DNA of 64,000 nucleotides from Mariniphaga sediminis (GTDB taxonomy: Bacteria; Bacteroidota; Bacteroidia; Bacteroidales; Prolixibacteraceae): assembly GCF_003573545.1 (NCBI RefSeq), contig NZ_QWET01000002.1, forward strand, positions 391,797 through 455,796, given 5' to 3'. The position numbers and the translations under genes were made by a program. The notes beneath the pieces are model-generated. The model did not search any database. It was not told the DNA's origin and saw only the letters and a program-made list of their open reading frames with translations. Below, in pieces: positions 37,241 to 46,616 of this stretch. The first letter of the stretch is position 1, and each line of letters begins with the position of its first letter.

Positions 37241-38068
37241 TTAAAGATGGACTGTTTTGGCATCCACGTTTTGGTTTAAAAACAAAGCAGCCATTTCATT
37301 GAAGGTCTCTGATGATTCCGTTGTCTGGAAATCAACATTTCCTCCTTTCGATAATTTTTTTTCCATTTCGGGATGCCGGTTAAGGTAATCACCCAGCTTT
37401 TCAGCTATTATCCCACCCTGCTCGAGTATTTGCACATCTGGAGGAACAAACTTCCTTATTTGACTAAGCAGTAACGGATAATGAGTACATCCTAAAATCA
37501 AAGTGTCCAAATCTTTGTCTTTTTGAAAAATATTCCGGATGTTTTTCTCAACAAAATAGGCAGCTCCCTCTGAGTCTATTTCATTGTTTTCAACCAGAGG
37601 CACCCAAAGCGGACAGGCCTCCTGAACTGTTGATTTGACCTTCCCTCCAGACCACTTTGCCAGTTCTATGGGATACGATTCTGAAATAACGGTACCCGTT
37701 GTACCCAGTACACCAACATGCCCGTTTCGCGTAATTTCTGACACCTTCTCTACACTGGGGCGAATCACACCCAATACACGCCGGTCGGGAGCCAACCCCG
37801 GCAAATCGAGTTGCTGAATATTCCGCAAAGCTTTTGCGGATGCTGTATTACAGGCAATAATTACAAGCGGACAGTTTTGCCTAAAAAGATATTGGACAGC
37901 CTGAAGGGTATATTCATACACCACCCTGAATGACCTTGACCCATAGGGAGTCCGGGCATTATCACCCAAATACAAAAAATCGTACTGAGGAAGTTTTTTT
38001 TTCAATTGTTTTAAAACGGTCAGTCCACCGTAACCCGAATCGAAAACGCCAATTGGGAAGTACTGCAT
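37241..38068 (-). CDS. murI: Glutamate racemase
   Basis: 275 residues. Both catalytic cysteines are present, in IIACNTASA (about 74) and LGCTHYPLL (about 195), and the N-terminal GVFDSGYGGLTVLKQL is canonical. It makes D-glutamate for peptidoglycan in the cytoplasm. It follows glgA by 17 nt on the minus strand. Full length, ATG start. Confidence 0.95.
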   Translation of the reverse strand: MQYFPIGVFDSGYGGLTVLKQLKKKLPQYDFLYLGDNARTPYGSRSFRVVYEYTLQAVQYLFRQNCPLVIIACNTASAKALRNIQQLDLPGLAPDRRVLGVIRPSVEKVSEITRNGHVGVLGTTGTVISESYPIELAKWSGGKVKSTVQEACPLWVPLVENNEIDSEGAAYFVEKNIRNIFQKDKDLDTLILGCTHYPLLLSQIRKFVPPDVQILEQGGIIAEKLGDYLNRHPEMEKKLSKGGNVDFQTTESSETFNEMAALFLNQNVDAKTVHL

Positions 38069-38085
38069 AAAATCAAATTTGAGAA

Positions 38086-39924
38086 TTATCTTTTAAGGAC
38101 CAGTTCGTAAGCGTCATCATAGAATCTTCCCAGGTTCGACCAATCGAAATGAAGTGAAGCCTCTTCACTACGATACCTGAGGGCAATTCTCTCCCGGCGC
38201 GTCATTTGTACAAATTGCATCATAATATCAGCCAATTCATCCGCGGTCAGATTAAAATCTCTGCTCTTACGATCAAGGATGTACATCCCCAGCTTTTCGC
38301 CGTCCAGAATATTTCGTGATACATAATCGCCAAATCCCGCCAGATTACTGGTTATGGAAGGTAACCCACTTGCAAGACACTCCAGCGGAGTGTAACCCCA
38401 GGGCTCGTACATACTGGGAAAAATACCGAGATGGCATCCCCGCACAAACTGGTTATAATCCATTTTGAACAAAGGATTGGAGGTAGAAATAAAATCAGGA
38501 TGATACACCACCTTTACCCTGTCGTGTCTGTTGTTTACCAGGTTGGCAGTGCGGAGAAAATTCAGTACTTCATCCTTGGTATCATCAACTATCGTGTGGG
38601 TAACAATCTTTGGCAACTGGTTTGTTCTCCAGCTTTGTACATTTCTCCGGAGTTTCAATCGCAGATAGTCGTCTACCATTTCAGACAGGTCCGGAAACTC
38701 ATATTGCCCGTTCTGCGAAGTAATTTTTGTGTATAACCTGCGACCTACCTGCTCTTTAATCTCTTCACAAACACGACTGATATCTTCAATCAGCGCCTTG
38801 GAATGCAATACATCGGGGTTGAATGTATAAAAAGGCCGGCGCGTAATAAAAAACGCTACCACCGTCATTTTAGAGTTCGATTGCTGCATTCTCCAGTTAA
38901 GACGGGCCAGCGCCTCCAGGGTTAAATCGTACCCTTTATTATGGTATTCGTAGCGACCAGAAGTAAAAAAATACAAGGTATTATCCAAATCGAAAGAATA
39001 GCTTTGAAAGAAATGGCCCCGCACAAAATCGTGTATTTTTTCCTTGAACTGAAGGTGCTGATTCTGGACATAATGAAGCGCTTCAAATCGCTGGATATTA
39101 AGCCCGTTTGGCAATATCAAATCAGGGGTTCGCCCCAGCAGGTGGGTACATTCCCTTCCAGTGAGTTCGCTCACTGTAGTAAAAACATGGGCACCGTGTG
39201 CCGAAGCACGTTCAATCTCTACAATGGGACGTACGTTAAAATTATTGGCTTCGGTTTCCCAGTTATAAAATGGCAGATGGTCGTAAAACCGGTTGTCATT
39301 CATGGCAAGGTAACGTCCTAAAAGAGTGGCATGGGTGGTAAAAACAATCTTTATATCAAGGTTTTCCTTCCTCAATCCAGGAATAGGTAGTCCGGCCATC
39401 CATTCATGAAAATGGGCAACTACGCGGCTGCTACAAAATCCGGAAGAACACAGGTAACGCAAAAATTCTTTCACCTGAAACCCGAATGCTGCCACTTTAT
39501 CCATCAATTCATCCTGCCCGGGAAGCGAAATGTGGTAATCCTGCCAAACAAAATGTTTTATTTCGTCCAGTTTGTCAAACACAGAATATGGATTAAACAG
39601 GACAACATGAGGTCGCCCCGAAACAATCCACTGCCCGTAATGCACATCGAAACCCCGCTCCTGCATCTTCAAAACTGCTTTTCCAACAGGTGTAGAATAG
39701 TCTGTGGCAGGATCGAAGTGCGCCGAAGCCTGATCTTCAAAATAGGGACCAATGAGAAAATAATTTTCATCACCCCATTTTTCGATAACCGACGGCACTT
39801 TGGAACGGATCACCGTATAAATACCTCCTACCTGGTTACACACTTCCCATGCAATTTCAAACAAAATGGTATTGGATGGAATTTCTATTTTGCCTGCTTT
39901 TTCTCTTTCTACTGGTGAATTCAT
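38086..39924 (-). CDS. Glycogen synthase, GT3 (GYS-like) family
   Basis: 612 residues. The N-terminus (ILFEIAWEVCNQVGGIYTVI) and GCHLGIFPSMYEPWGYTPLECLASGLPSITS are typical of the GT3 family of animal and fungal glycogen synthases, not of bacterial GT5 GlgA. It elongates alpha-1,4-glucan from UDP-glucose. GT3 enzymes are usual in Bacteroidota, so this is lineage-typical rather than a recent transfer. The window also has an amylomaltase (49015) but no branching enzyme or phosphorylase. Confidence 0.93.
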   Translation of the reverse strand: MNSPVEREKAGKIEIPSNTILFEIAWEVCNQVGGIYTVIRSKVPSVIEKWGDENYFLIGPYFEDQASAHFDPATDYSTPVGKAVLKMQERGFDVHYGQWIVSGRPHVVLFNPYSVFDKLDEIKHFVWQDYHISLPGQDELMDKVAAFGFQVKEFLRYLCSSGFCSSRVVAHFHEWMAGLPIPGLRKENLDIKIVFTTHATLLGRYLAMNDNRFYDHLPFYNWETEANNFNVRPIVEIERASAHGAHVFTTVSELTGRECTHLLGRTPDLILPNGLNIQRFEALHYVQNQHLQFKEKIHDFVRGHFFQSYSFDLDNTLYFFTSGRYEYHNKGYDLTLEALARLNWRMQQSNSKMTVVAFFITRRPFYTFNPDVLHSKALIEDISRVCEEIKEQVGRRLYTKITSQNGQYEFPDLSEMVDDYLRLKLRRNVQSWRTNQLPKIVTHTIVDDTKDEVLNFLRTANLVNNRHDRVKVVYHPDFISTSNPLFKMDYNQFVRGCHLGIFPSMYEPWGYTPLECLASGLPSITSNLAGFGDYVSRNILDGEKLGMYILDRKSRDFNLTADELADIMMQFVQMTRRERIALRYRSEEASLHFDWSNLGRFYDDAYELVLKR

Positions 39925-40005
39925 AAACTTCTGTATGTATAAAAATCACATCTTTAAATATAAACCGAATTCCACTTCTATCCAATAAAAATGGTTTTAA
40001 AGCAT

Positions 40006-40036
40006 AAAAAAAGCCATCTGCCTGGTGACAGATGGC
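40006..40036 (-). terminator. Terminator of the bamA-skp operon
   Basis: On the minus strand GCCATCTG (plus 40029-40036) and CAGATGGC (40013-40020) form a perfect 8-bp stem with an 8-nt loop, followed by seven U (A-run 40006-40012). It lies 25 nt after the second Skp gene. Confidence 0.88.
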
Positions 40037-40060
40037 CAATATATAGATACAATTCTTTCC

Positions 40061-40582
40061 TTATTGAATACCCAATTTCTGCTTTACCAACGGAAGAAGG
40101 TCGACACTTTGATTCGATTTGTATAAAACAACTCTTGACCCTACGTCGAATACATAAAGTAATCCCTGTTCCTGGGCCACTTCTTCAATAGCTTTTTCAG
40201 CCTTATCAAAAACAGGCTGCAGCAATTCGGCTTGTTTTTGTTGAAGTTGTTGGTTAGCGGTTACCTGGTAGTTTTGAACACGCTGCTGAATTTCCTGAAG
40301 TTCCGTAATTTTGGCATTCCTTCTTACCTCAGAGGCATCTTCACCTAATTGTTCCAGTTCAGCGAGTTTTTGCTGATAATTCTGTTGCATTTCTCCAAGC
40401 ACATCCTCCAGTTCTGTCTGAAAATTATTGAAGTCAGTTTCGGCAGTGGCTCTTTCCGGCATAAGCTGTACTAACGCCTGTAAATCTATATGCCCAAACT
40501 TCAGGTTTTGCGCAGTGGCCGAAATGGTAGCGGTTGCAAAAATAAGCAACACAAACAATTTCATTAAATTTCTCATAATCAA
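40061..40582 (-). CDS. OmpH/Skp-family periplasmic chaperone, copy 2
   Basis: 173 residues. The signal peptide (MIMRNLMKLFVLLIFATATI..ATAQ; the second or third Met may be the start) is followed by a short beta part with FGHIDLQALVQLMPE and a long Gln/Glu-rich coiled coil (about 55-130), as in Skp tentacles. Skp carries unfolded outer membrane proteins to BAM. It is the last gene of the DUF6089-uppS-bamA-skp-skp operon. Confidence 0.9.
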   Translation of the reverse strand: MIMRNLMKLFVLLIFATATISATAQNLKFGHIDLQALVQLMPERATAETDFNNFQTELEDVLGEMQQNYQQKLAELEQLGEDASEVRRNAKITELQEIQQRVQNYQVTANQQLQQKQAELLQPVFDKAEKAIEEVAQEQGLLYVFDVGSRVVLYKSNQSVDLLPLVKQKLGIQ

Positions 40583-40620
40583 CGTAGTATTAAATTTTTG
40601 GTCACAAAGATAATTATTAA

Positions 40621-41133
40621 TTATTTATATCCGAGTTTTTGAAGTACCTGATCACTCAAATCATACCGTGGATTGGTATAAAACAAGGTTGTATTGCCCG
40701 ATTTGTCAAAAATAACGGCATAACTTCCTTCATTGGCAATCTCCTGAACCGCACCGAAAATATCATCCTGGATGGGTTTAACCAATCCCTGGCGTTTTTG
40801 AAACAAATCGCCTTCAGGCCCAAAATATTTACGTTGCAACTGTTTGTAGTCCTTTTCTTTCGAGATAATTACATCTTCACGTTTGCGCTTCATATCTTCA
40901 GACAAAAGCACACTTTCAGCCTGAAAATCCTGGTACATTTGTTCAATCTCAGCGTGCATCGTCTCCAGTTCTTTCTGGTACTGTGCCGAAAGCTGATTCA
41001 ACTGCTCCTGTGCTGCCCTGAAAGCAGGAATATTTTCCAAAATATAACCGGAGTCGACAAAGCCATATTTCTGGGCAAAAGTAATCCCGCTAACGGCAAT
41101 TACTGCTACAATAGTCAATATTAATTTCTTCAT
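40621..41133 (-). CDS. OmpH/Skp-family periplasmic chaperone, copy 1
   Basis: 170 residues; signal peptide MKKLILTIVAVIAVSGITFAQ, then YGFVDSGYILENIPAFRAAQ and a long coiled coil (about 45-115). It differs from copy 2 in most positions, so the pair is an old duplication; Bacteroidota commonly have two. Placed directly after bamA (65 nt) and 38 nt before copy 2. Confidence 0.92.
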   Translation of the reverse strand: MKKLILTIVAVIAVSGITFAQKYGFVDSGYILENIPAFRAAQEQLNQLSAQYQKELETMHAEIEQMYQDFQAESVLLSEDMKRKREDVIISKEKDYKQLQRKYFGPEGDLFQKRQGLVKPIQDDIFGAVQEIANEGSYAVIFDKSGNTTLFYTNPRYDLSDQVLQKLGYK

Positions 41134-41198
41134 GGCTAACTAATTTTTCGTTATAACTAAGATGCACAATATCATATTTTATGCCAAATATGTAACTA

Positions 41199-43922
41199 TC
41201 AGAACTGTTGCCCGATAACAAAGTGGAATTGGCTTCCGCTTGCATCAGGAGCTCCGGGAACCTGATCGAAACCATACCCCCAGTCGATACCCATTAACCC
41301 AAACATGGGAAGGAAAATACGTACGCCTACACCTGCAGAACGATGAAGTTTGAAAGGATTGTAATTCTGGAAACTCATGTTGGCATTCCCCCCTTCCAAA
41401 AAAGCCAGGGCATAAATGGTAGCGCTGGGCTTCAATGTGACCGGATAGCGCATTTCCATCGTAAACTTAGAATACATTTTCGAACCGCTCTGAGGACTCA
41501 GGCTAAAATCTTTGTATCCGCGCAAAGCCACATAGTCGGTACCATATATGTTGTAACCAGACATTCCCGAACCACCAACAATAAACCCTTCGAAAGGCGA
41601 AGGCCGGTAGGGATCATAATATCCCAAAAAACCCATCTCAACTGCCGTACGCAGCACCAAATTTTCATTTCGTGACAACGGATTGTAAACCTGTCCTTTA
41701 AACAACCATTTGTGGTATTCAATCCACTTATATTTCTCTTCGTTTGTGATATCCTCAGAACTATAATCTTTCCCGGAAAACAGAGAGAATGGCGGTGTTG
41801 CCTTCAATGTAAGTGAGAATTGTGAACCGCGCCTTGAATAAAGCGGATTATCTACTGAATTTCTTCCAAAAGTTGTTTTAATACTCACATTGTTAAATGT
41901 ACCGTTCACTTTGCCGTTTTCATCGGCAAGGAAATAGAAGTAACTTCCCATATTCTGCAAGCGGTAGTGCTCGAAAGACATTTCGTGATAAACGGTAAAA
42001 TAGTCGTCAGGAAACGAAAGCCGGTAACCGTATCCCATAGCCAATGCCGTTGTTTCCCAAATCTGATCATTCCCGCTGTCGTTATCTTCCGATCCGTAAT
42101 TGTATTGATACTGTGGATAACCGCCGTAGCCACCATAGCTACCATAACCTCCGTAACCACCATAACCACCGTAGCTAGAGTACGGATAACCATAACCTCC
42201 ACCATAACCGCCATAATACGGGTAGCCACCATAACCGCCACCGTAACCGCCATAATAGGGATTATAACTTTGATAATACTTATTGGCACTGTAATTTATC
42301 TTCGAATGAGACAATGAGACAGAAAAAGAATTAGGCTTTTTCCCGCCAAACCATGGCTCAATGAACGAAAGGCTTATTGTACGGTAATACTTGCCACTTA
42401 GTTGGTAACGCAGGCTAAGGGTTTGCCCATCACCTGTAGGAAGAGGTCGCCAGGCTTCTTTGTTCAAAATATTGCGCGCTGAAAAGTTGGCAAATTTCAA
42501 TCCTACAGAACCAACAAACATACCGGCACCCCAACCTCCGGAAAGTTCAATCTGGTCGTTGGCCTTTTCCTGGAGCTGGTATTCGATATCCACTGTACCA
42601 TCCTCGGGGTGTGGCCGGACATCGGGATTAATGGCCTCCGGGTCGAAATGCCCCAACTGCGACAATTCCCTTACCGACCGGATAATTTGCGATTTACTGA
42701 ATAAATCTCCCGGATAGGTACGAATCTCTCGTCGGGCAACATGTTCGTGCGTTTTGGTATTTCCGGAAATAAGTACCTTATCAATTGTTGCCTGCTGCCC
42801 TTCACGGATACGCATTTCGTAATTAATGGTATCATTTTCAACATTCACTTCAATGGGCTGTAAATCAAAGAACAGATAGCCTTTGTCCAGATACAGATTA
42901 TTGAGCCCTTCATCATTATCGAATAACCGTTTTTCAAGAATCGACTGATTGAAAACATCACCTCCTTCAATTCCGAGATAACTGCTCAAATATTCAGACG
43001 GATAAACGGTATTACCTACCCATTTTATATCTCCAAAGTAATATTTGTCGCCTTCATCAACCCAAAGTTCAACATTTACGCGGGGTTTATTCTTTTTACC
43101 CACTTCAACCTGGTATAAAGAATCTTTTACAATCATCGCATCCCGGTAACCCTTCTCATTGTATTTGTCAACAAGGTTTATCTTATCCTTTTGGTATTCT
43201 TCTTCAAGGAATTTTTTGGTGCGAAAAAAGTTCTTTAGTTCCCTGGCATTTGTTTTTTTCATCGAACGTTCAAGCACTTTATCCTTTATGGCTTCATTCC
43301 CATGTATAGTAACGTCATTGACTTTCACTTTTTCTTTTTTGTCTACTTGAATATCGAGTATTACACTGTTGTTTTGCGTGGTATCATCGCGCTGTACAAT
43401 ATTTACTTCGGTATTCAAAAAACCTTTAGCCAGAAAAATATTCTTTATCGTTCGTTCGGCATTATTTACCTGATTGTCTGTTATCTGACTACCCTTGAGC
43501 AGCAAAACCTTTTCGGTAATATCATCTTGTTCCGACTTACTAATTCCGTAAAAGTTTACGTCCGATAAACGGGGCCTTTCCTGCAAATAAATTTCCAGCC
43601 AGATATTATTTCCATCTACTTTACTGGCAGTTACTTTTACATCGGAAAAAAGGCCCTGTTCCCACAATTTTTTAATGGCGTTGGTAATGCCCTCTCCCGG
43701 TACTTCAATCACTTGCCCCACACTTAATCCCGACAATTGTACAAGTACGGTTTTATCGAGATAACGAATCCCTGTAACCTGAATATCGGCAATTGTATAT
43801 TTACGCGGGCTGGAATAGTAAATTGAAAAATTGGTATCTTCGGTAATCTGACCAACCACAGCCGAGGAAAATACAATGGAAAAAAACAAGAGGGATATAA
43901 ATAGCTTTCGCATTCTGATCAT
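41199..43922 (-). CDS. bamA: Outer membrane protein assembly factor BamA with a Gly/Tyr-rich loop
   Basis: About 907 residues from ATG 43922 (MIRMRKLFISLLFF...); the frame is open to 44000, but that would overlap uppS, and the signal peptide begins at 43922 or 43913. The order is signal peptide, five POTRA-like repeats (to about residue 450), then a 16-strand barrel ending in FHFVIGQQF. BamA inserts beta-barrel proteins into the outer membrane. A 62-residue insert of Gly/Tyr repeats (DNA 42092-42277) lies in an early barrel loop predicted to face outside. Confidence 0.94.
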   Translation of the reverse strand: MIRMRKLFISLLFFSIVFSSAVVGQITEDTNFSIYYSSPRKYTIADIQVTGIRYLDKTVLVQLSGLSVGQVIEVPGEGITNAIKKLWEQGLFSDVKVTASKVDGNNIWLEIYLQERPRLSDVNFYGISKSEQDDITEKVLLLKGSQITDNQVNNAERTIKNIFLAKGFLNTEVNIVQRDDTTQNNSVILDIQVDKKEKVKVNDVTIHGNEAIKDKVLERSMKKTNARELKNFFRTKKFLEEEYQKDKINLVDKYNEKGYRDAMIVKDSLYQVEVGKKNKPRVNVELWVDEGDKYYFGDIKWVGNTVYPSEYLSSYLGIEGGDVFNQSILEKRLFDNDEGLNNLYLDKGYLFFDLQPIEVNVENDTINYEMRIREGQQATIDKVLISGNTKTHEHVARREIRTYPGDLFSKSQIIRSVRELSQLGHFDPEAINPDVRPHPEDGTVDIEYQLQEKANDQIELSGGWGAGMFVGSVGLKFANFSARNILNKEAWRPLPTGDGQTLSLRYQLSGKYYRTISLSFIEPWFGGKKPNSFSVSLSHSKINYSANKYYQSYNPYYGGYGGGYGGYPYYGGYGGGYGYPYSSYGGYGGYGGYGSYGGYGGYPQYQYNYGSEDNDSGNDQIWETTALAMGYGYRLSFPDDYFTVYHEMSFEHYRLQNMGSYFYFLADENGKVNGTFNNVSIKTTFGRNSVDNPLYSRRGSQFSLTLKATPPFSLFSGKDYSSEDITNEEKYKWIEYHKWLFKGQVYNPLSRNENLVLRTAVEMGFLGYYDPYRPSPFEGFIVGGSGMSGYNIYGTDYVALRGYKDFSLSPQSGSKMYSKFTMEMRYPVTLKPSATIYALAFLEGGNANMSFQNYNPFKLHRSAGVGVRIFLPMFGLMGIDWGYGFDQVPGAPDASGSQFHFVIGQQF
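42092..42277 (-). repeat. Gly-Tyr-rich low-complexity insert in the BamA barrel
   Basis: 62 consecutive residues made mainly of GGY/GYGG units (24 Tyr, 25 Gly, the rest Pro, Ser, Asn, Gln), ending before the acidic SEDNDSGND. The repeat is imperfect at DNA level, so it is maintained by selection on composition rather than recent slippage. It follows the strand after a predicted periplasmic turn (EPWFGGKKPNS), hence probably extracellular. Confidence 0.85.
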
Positions 43923-43929
43923 AAATAAA

Positions 43930-44676
43930 TTAACTAAATAACTGTTCACTGATTTTACCAAATCTTCTTTCTCTTTTTTGAAAATCATAAACTGCTTCAA
44001 ACAAATTCTCCTTTCTAAAATCGGGCCAAAGTATGTCGGTGAAGTACAATTCCGAATAGGCTATCTGCCAAAGTAAAAAGTTGCTTATCCTGAATTCTCC
44101 ACTGGTCCGGATCAACAATTCCGGATCAGGGAAACGGGCAGTCGACAGGTAACTTTCGAACAGTTTATCATCAATTTCTTGCAGGGTAATTTTTTTGTCT
44201 TTCACATCGGATGCTATTTTTCTAACGGCCTGAGTAATTTCCCACTTCGAACTGTAGCTAAGTGCGAGAATCAGATTCAACCCGGTGTTGGACTCCAATA
44301 AACGGATACACTCATTCAATTTCCGGCTCACATCAGGAGGTAATTTTTCCAAATCACCAATGGCTTCCAACCTGACGTTTTTCTTCATCAACTCGTCGGT
44401 TTCACCTTCGATGGTTTGTACAAGCAGCCCCATTAATGCATCGACTTCATGTTTTGGCCGGTCCCAGTTTTCGGTTGAAAAAGCGTACAGGGTAAGGTAT
44501 TCAATCCCGATTTCGCCGGCCCCTTCCACGGTAGAGCGAACAGCTTCGACGCCGTGTTCGTGCCCGAAAATCCGCTCGCTGCCTTGCTTGGCAGCCCAGC
44601 GCCCGTTCCCATCCATAATGATGGCAACATGCCGGGGGATTTTTTCGTTATTCAATTTTTTCTTAAACGATTTCAT
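43930..44676 (-). CDS. uppS: Isoprenyl (undecaprenyl) diphosphate synthase
   Basis: 248 residues from ATG 44676, which overlaps the preceding stop by one base (TAATG); the longer frame to 44763 lies within the upstream gene. HVAIIMDGNGRWA carries the catalytic Asp, LTLYAFSTENWDRP and the C-terminal SELYFTDILWPDF are cis-prenyltransferase signatures. It makes the C55 lipid carrier for peptidoglycan and surface glycans. Part of the outer membrane biogenesis operon. Confidence 0.95.
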   Translation of the reverse strand: MKSFKKKLNNEKIPRHVAIIMDGNGRWAAKQGSERIFGHEHGVEAVRSTVEGAGEIGIEYLTLYAFSTENWDRPKHEVDALMGLLVQTIEGETDELMKKNVRLEAIGDLEKLPPDVSRKLNECIRLLESNTGLNLILALSYSSKWEITQAVRKIASDVKDKKITLQEIDDKLFESYLSTARFPDPELLIRTSGEFRISNFLLWQIAYSELYFTDILWPDFRKENLFEAVYDFQKRERRFGKISEQLFS

Positions 44677-45431
44677 TACCAGTATTTCCTGTCGTAGGCC
44701 GGGCAGGCTTTCTTTTCCAAAAATATTTTGTACGTTAAATGAATCCCAACATACCCCGGCCAATCATTATTATGCAAAAAGTCAGTATACTTCACCGTCA
44801 CGGGAACTCCGTCTGCATTATCCACTTCAAACGACAACGGATCATCTGCATTATCCAGTTTGTCGCTAAACAATTTTCTCATTTGACATTCAGCTCCAAT
44901 ACCGAACCTTTCTCCAATGGAAAACTTGATCCCAAATCCGAAAGGGACTGTCAGCCCGATAACCGACTCTTCCGCCGGATCAGGAACCGGGTAATCCGGA
45001 TTAATGAGCAAAAATACCGCCGGATCAAATGCATAAGGGAAATATGTTACCCCCAATCCTCCTAAAATATATGGTGTAAACGGTGTTTTTTTATTTCCCA
45101 ATATATATTTCAGGTAGTTTACTTCCATCATTACCGATATGTCCTGTACATTTTTTTTAAAGCTGAAAGGGATATCTTCCACAACCCCTTCGGACGAAAT
45201 ACTACCGGTTAAAAACATGGTCCTCAAAGCAACCCGTGCATTGAAATTGTACCTGAAAAAAGCTCCCATATTTAAATTGAACGTCTGCATCGGAGGCGCT
45301 TCCTTTATATCTCCCCAATAAGCTGAAGAACCTCCCCAAATGCCTATATCCGCTGTTTTTTGAGCAAACCCTGAAACAGTTAAAACAATTGCTGTAAACA
45401 CCAATACAATTTTTCTCATTTGGTTGTCCAA
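44676..45431 (-). CDS. DUF6089 / PorG-like outer membrane protein
   Basis: 251 residues; signal peptide MRKIVLVFTAIVLTVSGFAQ starts at the second Met (45419), with the ORF opening at 45431. GIWGGSSAYWGDI and alternating strands suggest an eight-stranded barrel. In Porphyromonas the homologue upstream of uppS-bamA-ompH-ompH is, as I recall, PorG of the type IX secretion system; the same gene order is seen here. Related proteins occur in species without T9SS, so a general envelope role is also possible. Confidence 0.82.
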   Translation of the reverse strand: MDNQMRKIVLVFTAIVLTVSGFAQKTADIGIWGGSSAYWGDIKEAPPMQTFNLNMGAFFRYNFNARVALRTMFLTGSISSEGVVEDIPFSFKKNVQDISVMMEVNYLKYILGNKKTPFTPYILGGLGVTYFPYAFDPAVFLLINPDYPVPDPAEESVIGLTVPFGFGIKFSIGERFGIGAECQMRKLFSDKLDNADDPLSFEVDNADGVPVTVKYTDFLHNNDWPGYVGIHLTYKIFLEKKACPAYDRKYW

Positions 45432-45724
45432 ATCGTTTATTCAACAATAGCTTCAGGCATGTTAACGGTTCGTTTTATCCGTAATGCAATGACCTACAGA
45501 ACATTCACAAAAATCAAAAAATTTGTTTATTCAGTGTATCTCCCGTTATTAAACATCATAAAATCATCACACAATCGACTGGTTTTCAACGAACTTACTT
45601 TACTTGCCCCTTTATTATTCAGCTTTCAAGAGGTACAAAAGTAATATAATTCTAAATATAACATACCCGAATGCTATTATAAAACCCAAAGAAAGATTAA
45701 AAATTGTTAAGCCTTCCAGAATAA

Positions 45725-46606
45725 TTAATTGCGTTTGTCAGCCCCCCACATCAGCTTGTTTCTCAATGTATTAAAAAAGTCCTGATCGGGTAATTGCAGT
45801 GTTTTTAAAGTAACTTTTGCCTTCCTGATTTTCAAGGTAGTTGATAACTCCACAGCCTCAGAACGGTAATCGAGTGAAGTCAGATAATGCGAACCTCTTC
45901 CTTCCACTTTTAGCTCAATCTCATACTTATCAGGAACCACTACCGGTCTGATGGTAAGGTTATGAGGAGCCAGGGGAGTGATGACAAAGTTCTCTGAATC
46001 CGGAGTCAGGATAGGGCCACCCACGCTCAAAGAATAGGCAGTAGAACCCGTAGGAGTGGCAACAATCAATCCGTCGGACCAGTAATTGTTCAGAAGGTTA
46101 TTCCCACACCTGGCCGAAATATTTATCATCGAAGAAGAATCCGTTTTTAGCACCGCCAATTCATTCAGGGCAAAATTGAAATTTAAGTTCTTTCTGCCAC
46201 AAAAGTCTACTTCCAGCAATGAACGTTCCACCACACTGTACCGGTCATTAAAAATATCGGTAAGGGCACCTTGAACCTGCTCCTGCGAAATGTCGGCCAA
46301 AAAGCCGAGCCTTCCACTGTTCACTCCTACTACAGGAATATCAAAATTGCGAATATTTACAACCGAATGTAAAAAGGTGCCATCTCCCCCTACACTGAAG
46401 ATAAACTGATTGGTATTATCGAAGTCGGAAGGTGATTGAAAAAATGTTGTATAATAAGGTACAATATTCAGTTCGTTCTTTAAAAAGTTATAAAATGGCC
46501 TGAACAATTGAACTTCAATTTTATTTGTTTTAAGAAAGCCAAAAAATTCATCCAAAACAGGGAAAAACCTCTTCGACAAAGAAGTTCCAAAAACAGCCAC
46601 TTTCAT
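45725..46606 (-). CDS. nadK: NAD kinase
   Basis: 293 residues. FSVGGDGTFLHSV holds the GGDGT motif and NELAVLKTDSSSMI and TPTGSTAYSLSVGGPI complete the nucleotide site. It phosphorylates NAD to NADP in the cytoplasm. It is 10 nt after the CBS-domain gene, a frequent Bacteroidota pair. The 293-nt gap below it separates it from the PorG-like gene and holds no recognisable gene. Full length, ATG start. Confidence 0.95.
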   Translation of the reverse strand: MKVAVFGTSLSKRFFPVLDEFFGFLKTNKIEVQLFRPFYNFLKNELNIVPYYTTFFQSPSDFDNTNQFIFSVGGDGTFLHSVVNIRNFDIPVVGVNSGRLGFLADISQEQVQGALTDIFNDRYSVVERSLLEVDFCGRKNLNFNFALNELAVLKTDSSSMINISARCGNNLLNNYWSDGLIVATPTGSTAYSLSVGGPILTPDSENFVITPLAPHNLTIRPVVVPDKYEIELKVEGRGSHYLTSLDYRSEAVELSTTLKIRKAKVTLKTLQLPDQDFFNTLRNKLMWGADKRN

Positions 46607-46616
46607 TTACAGGGTT

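Noticed and set aside
41906..42317. Long ORFs on both strands over the BamA Gly/Tyr region (Val/Met-rich or Thr/Ile-rich)
   Set aside because: They are frame-shifted readings of the GGY codon repeat; the BamA frame explains the locus.
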